A model generated the notes under the pieces. That model saw nothing but the letters and a program-made list of their open reading frames with translations, was not told the origin of the DNA and made no database searches. This document shows positions 5,935 through 6,850 of a stretch of 6,850 nucleotides of DNA, in pieces. Origin of the DNA: Anaerolineae bacterium (GTDB lineage Bacteria > Chloroflexota > Anaerolineae > JAAYZQ01). A program made the position numbers and the translations under genes. The stretch's first letter is position 1. Each line of letters opens with the position of its first letter. The stretch spans positions 1-6,850 of the forward strand of contig JAFGOG010000607.1 in the NCBI GenBank assembly GCA_016926595.1. Reading direction: 5' to 3'.

Positions 5935-6850
5935 TAGGGTTGGAAACATGATTTCTGCTGGGTTGGGTAAATTTTCCAAGGCCGCGCTGGTCATAGGTGA
6001 CCACGGCGCAATCCGGCCCGGCCAGGCGTTCCACGTCCAGCATATAGTTGCTGGTCAACCCCGGCCCGCCGTTGATGGCGATCAGCACGCATCCGGAACC
6101 GGGTTTTCCGGCCATGCGGACCTGCAGGCGGACATCCGATGCCTGGACCTGGAATTCTCGCACCGCTGCTTCTTGTTCCAGGTAATCGACGGCCGCCTCT
6201 AACTGGGCATCGACGCCCAACAAAAGCTGTTGGCGATCCAGCTCAACCTCGATATCGGGCATCACACCATTCCCCTCCAACAGACGCCCGTTGGGCGTCT
6301 GCGACCCGCCTTCAGGATAAATGAGCACGGCGTCGTGGGGTAGCGGCGCGATATTGGCCGTCAGGCAGCGGCCGGGGGTCTGTGTGCCCACGATCGTGGC
6401 CCGACCCAGGGCCTGCAGGCTGCCGGCAAACTCTTCACTGGACGAGGCGCTCAGCTCGTCGACCAGGATCACTACCTGGCCCCGGTACGCGTCTGGTACG
6501 GGGTCGAGATAGGCTTCTTCCACGCCGTCGCGGTGCTGATAGCGCATGAACAGCTCTGGCTCGCCTACCAGGTGGCTGGCGATGGCCTTGCGCACCGGGA
6601 ACACGCCGCCCGGATTGCCGCGCAGGTCGATGATCAGGGCTGGCGCGTCGTGCAGGTCGTCGAGGGCCTGCAGCACACCGTCCAGCGCCGCCGTCACCAA
6701 GCCGGAAATGCGCACGTAGCCGATTCCGCCCGCCAGCCGTTTCACCTCGACTTCGGCGCAGGCCGGTGGCGTGGAGGGATCGAGCGGCGCGCAAGCCCGG
6801 CCGTTGGTTGGGCCGTACACCAGGGTGGCGCGCTGCAGGCGGTCGTCGGC
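5909..6850 (-). CDS. S41-family peptidase with truncated alpha/beta-hydrolase tail (5' end outside window)
   Basis: The frame is open to the window edge, so the true start lies beyond 6850; 313 residues are visible. Positions below count from an internal GTG codon at 6820. Residues 24-217 form an S41 (C-terminal-processing-protease-like) core: VKRLAGGIGYVRIS, the loop IDLRGNPGG (64-72), the nucleophile region DELSASSSEEFAG with probable catalytic Ser126, then VGTQTPG. The Lys of bacterial CtpA/Prc enzymes is replaced by Arg151, so a tricorn/IRBP-like mechanism is more likely than a Ser-Lys dyad. The core ends normally (LGVDAQLEAAVDYLEQ). From about residue 224 a second domain begins like proline iminopeptidase: an HGGPG box as NGGPG (250-254) and VVTYDQRGLG (273-282). 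It stops after about 60 residues in RNHVSNPIASRHHLW, long before its nucleophile elbow, so the hydrolase part cannot be active. The peptidase part may still be functional. Confidence 0.85.
   Translation of the reverse strand, partial: ADDRLQRATLVYGPTNGRACAPLDPSTPPACAEVEVKRLAGGIGYVRISGLVTAALDGVLQALDDLHDAPALIIDLRGNPGGVFPVRKAIASHLVGEPELFMRYQHRDGVEEAYLDPVPDAYRGQVVILVDELSASSSEEFAGSLQALGRATIVGTQTPGRCLTANIAPLPHDAVLIYPEGGSQTPNGRLLEGNGVMPDIEVELDRQQLLLGVDAQLEAAVDYLEQEAAVREFQVQASDVRLQVRMAGKPGSGCVLIAINGGPGLTSNYMLDVERLAGPDCAVVTYDQRGLGKFTQPSRNHVSNPIASRHHLW

Noticed and set aside
5943..5955. Small dyad GAAA-N5-TTTC about 50 bases upstream of the predicted sensor transcript start
   Set aside because: The position suits an activator site, but four-base arms in an AT-richer stretch are too weak to call an operator without a second copy.
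5573..6202. Plus-strand open frame (209 codons) spanning the sensor start and the junction
   Set aside because: It is antisense to the sensor signal peptide and the peptidase fusion, has no Shine-Dalgarno, and shows no domain-like sequence.

Overview
All genes in this window read on the minus strand, so the biological order runs from high to low coordinates. The sequence is GC-rich. It combines a Reg_prop/Y_Y_Y sensor kinase with a separate NarL-type regulator, a Sec-type lipoprotein and an S41 peptidase. That mix suggests a free-living environmental bacterium, possibly Chloroflexota (Anaerolineae-like). This assignment is an impression from protein style only; no rRNA or marker gene is present.

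Layout in order of transcription. (1) At 6850-5909 is the 3' part of an S41-family peptidase gene. It is fused in frame to the first third of an alpha/beta-hydrolase (proline-iminopeptidase-like) domain, which then breaks off in a short AT-richer tail. (2) A predicted sigma70-type promoter (5934-5906) lies inside that tail and overlaps its stop codon. (3) At 5832-2554 is a 1092-residue sensor histidine kinase with a signal peptide, 14 propeller repeats, a Y_Y_Y domain, one membrane segment, HisKA_3 and HATPase_c. (4) It is coupled by an ATGA overlap to a NarL/LuxR-type response regulator (2557-1874). (5) A hairpin plus T-tract (1837-1814) looks like the terminator of this two-gene unit. (6) A good promoter, ATGACA-17-TATACT with an extended -10 (1785-1757), starts a second unit. 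This unit holds a receiver-only response regulator (1727-1365), a serine hydrolase lipoprotein of the beta-lactamase class C/esterase family (1360-80), and the first 19 codons of another gene (59-1) that leaves the window.

Inferred working model: the kinase senses an unknown extracytoplasmic ligand through its double propeller and phosphorylates the LuxR-type regulator. The neighbouring unit could be a target of that regulator. Its DNA-binding-free receiver could compete for phosphate from the same kinase or act through protein contacts. The layout resembles a split version of the Bacteroidetes hybrid two-component systems, but no polysaccharide-use genes are visible here. No tRNA, rRNA, CRISPR array, transposase or attachment site was found, and no gene-free stretch exceeds 150 bases.
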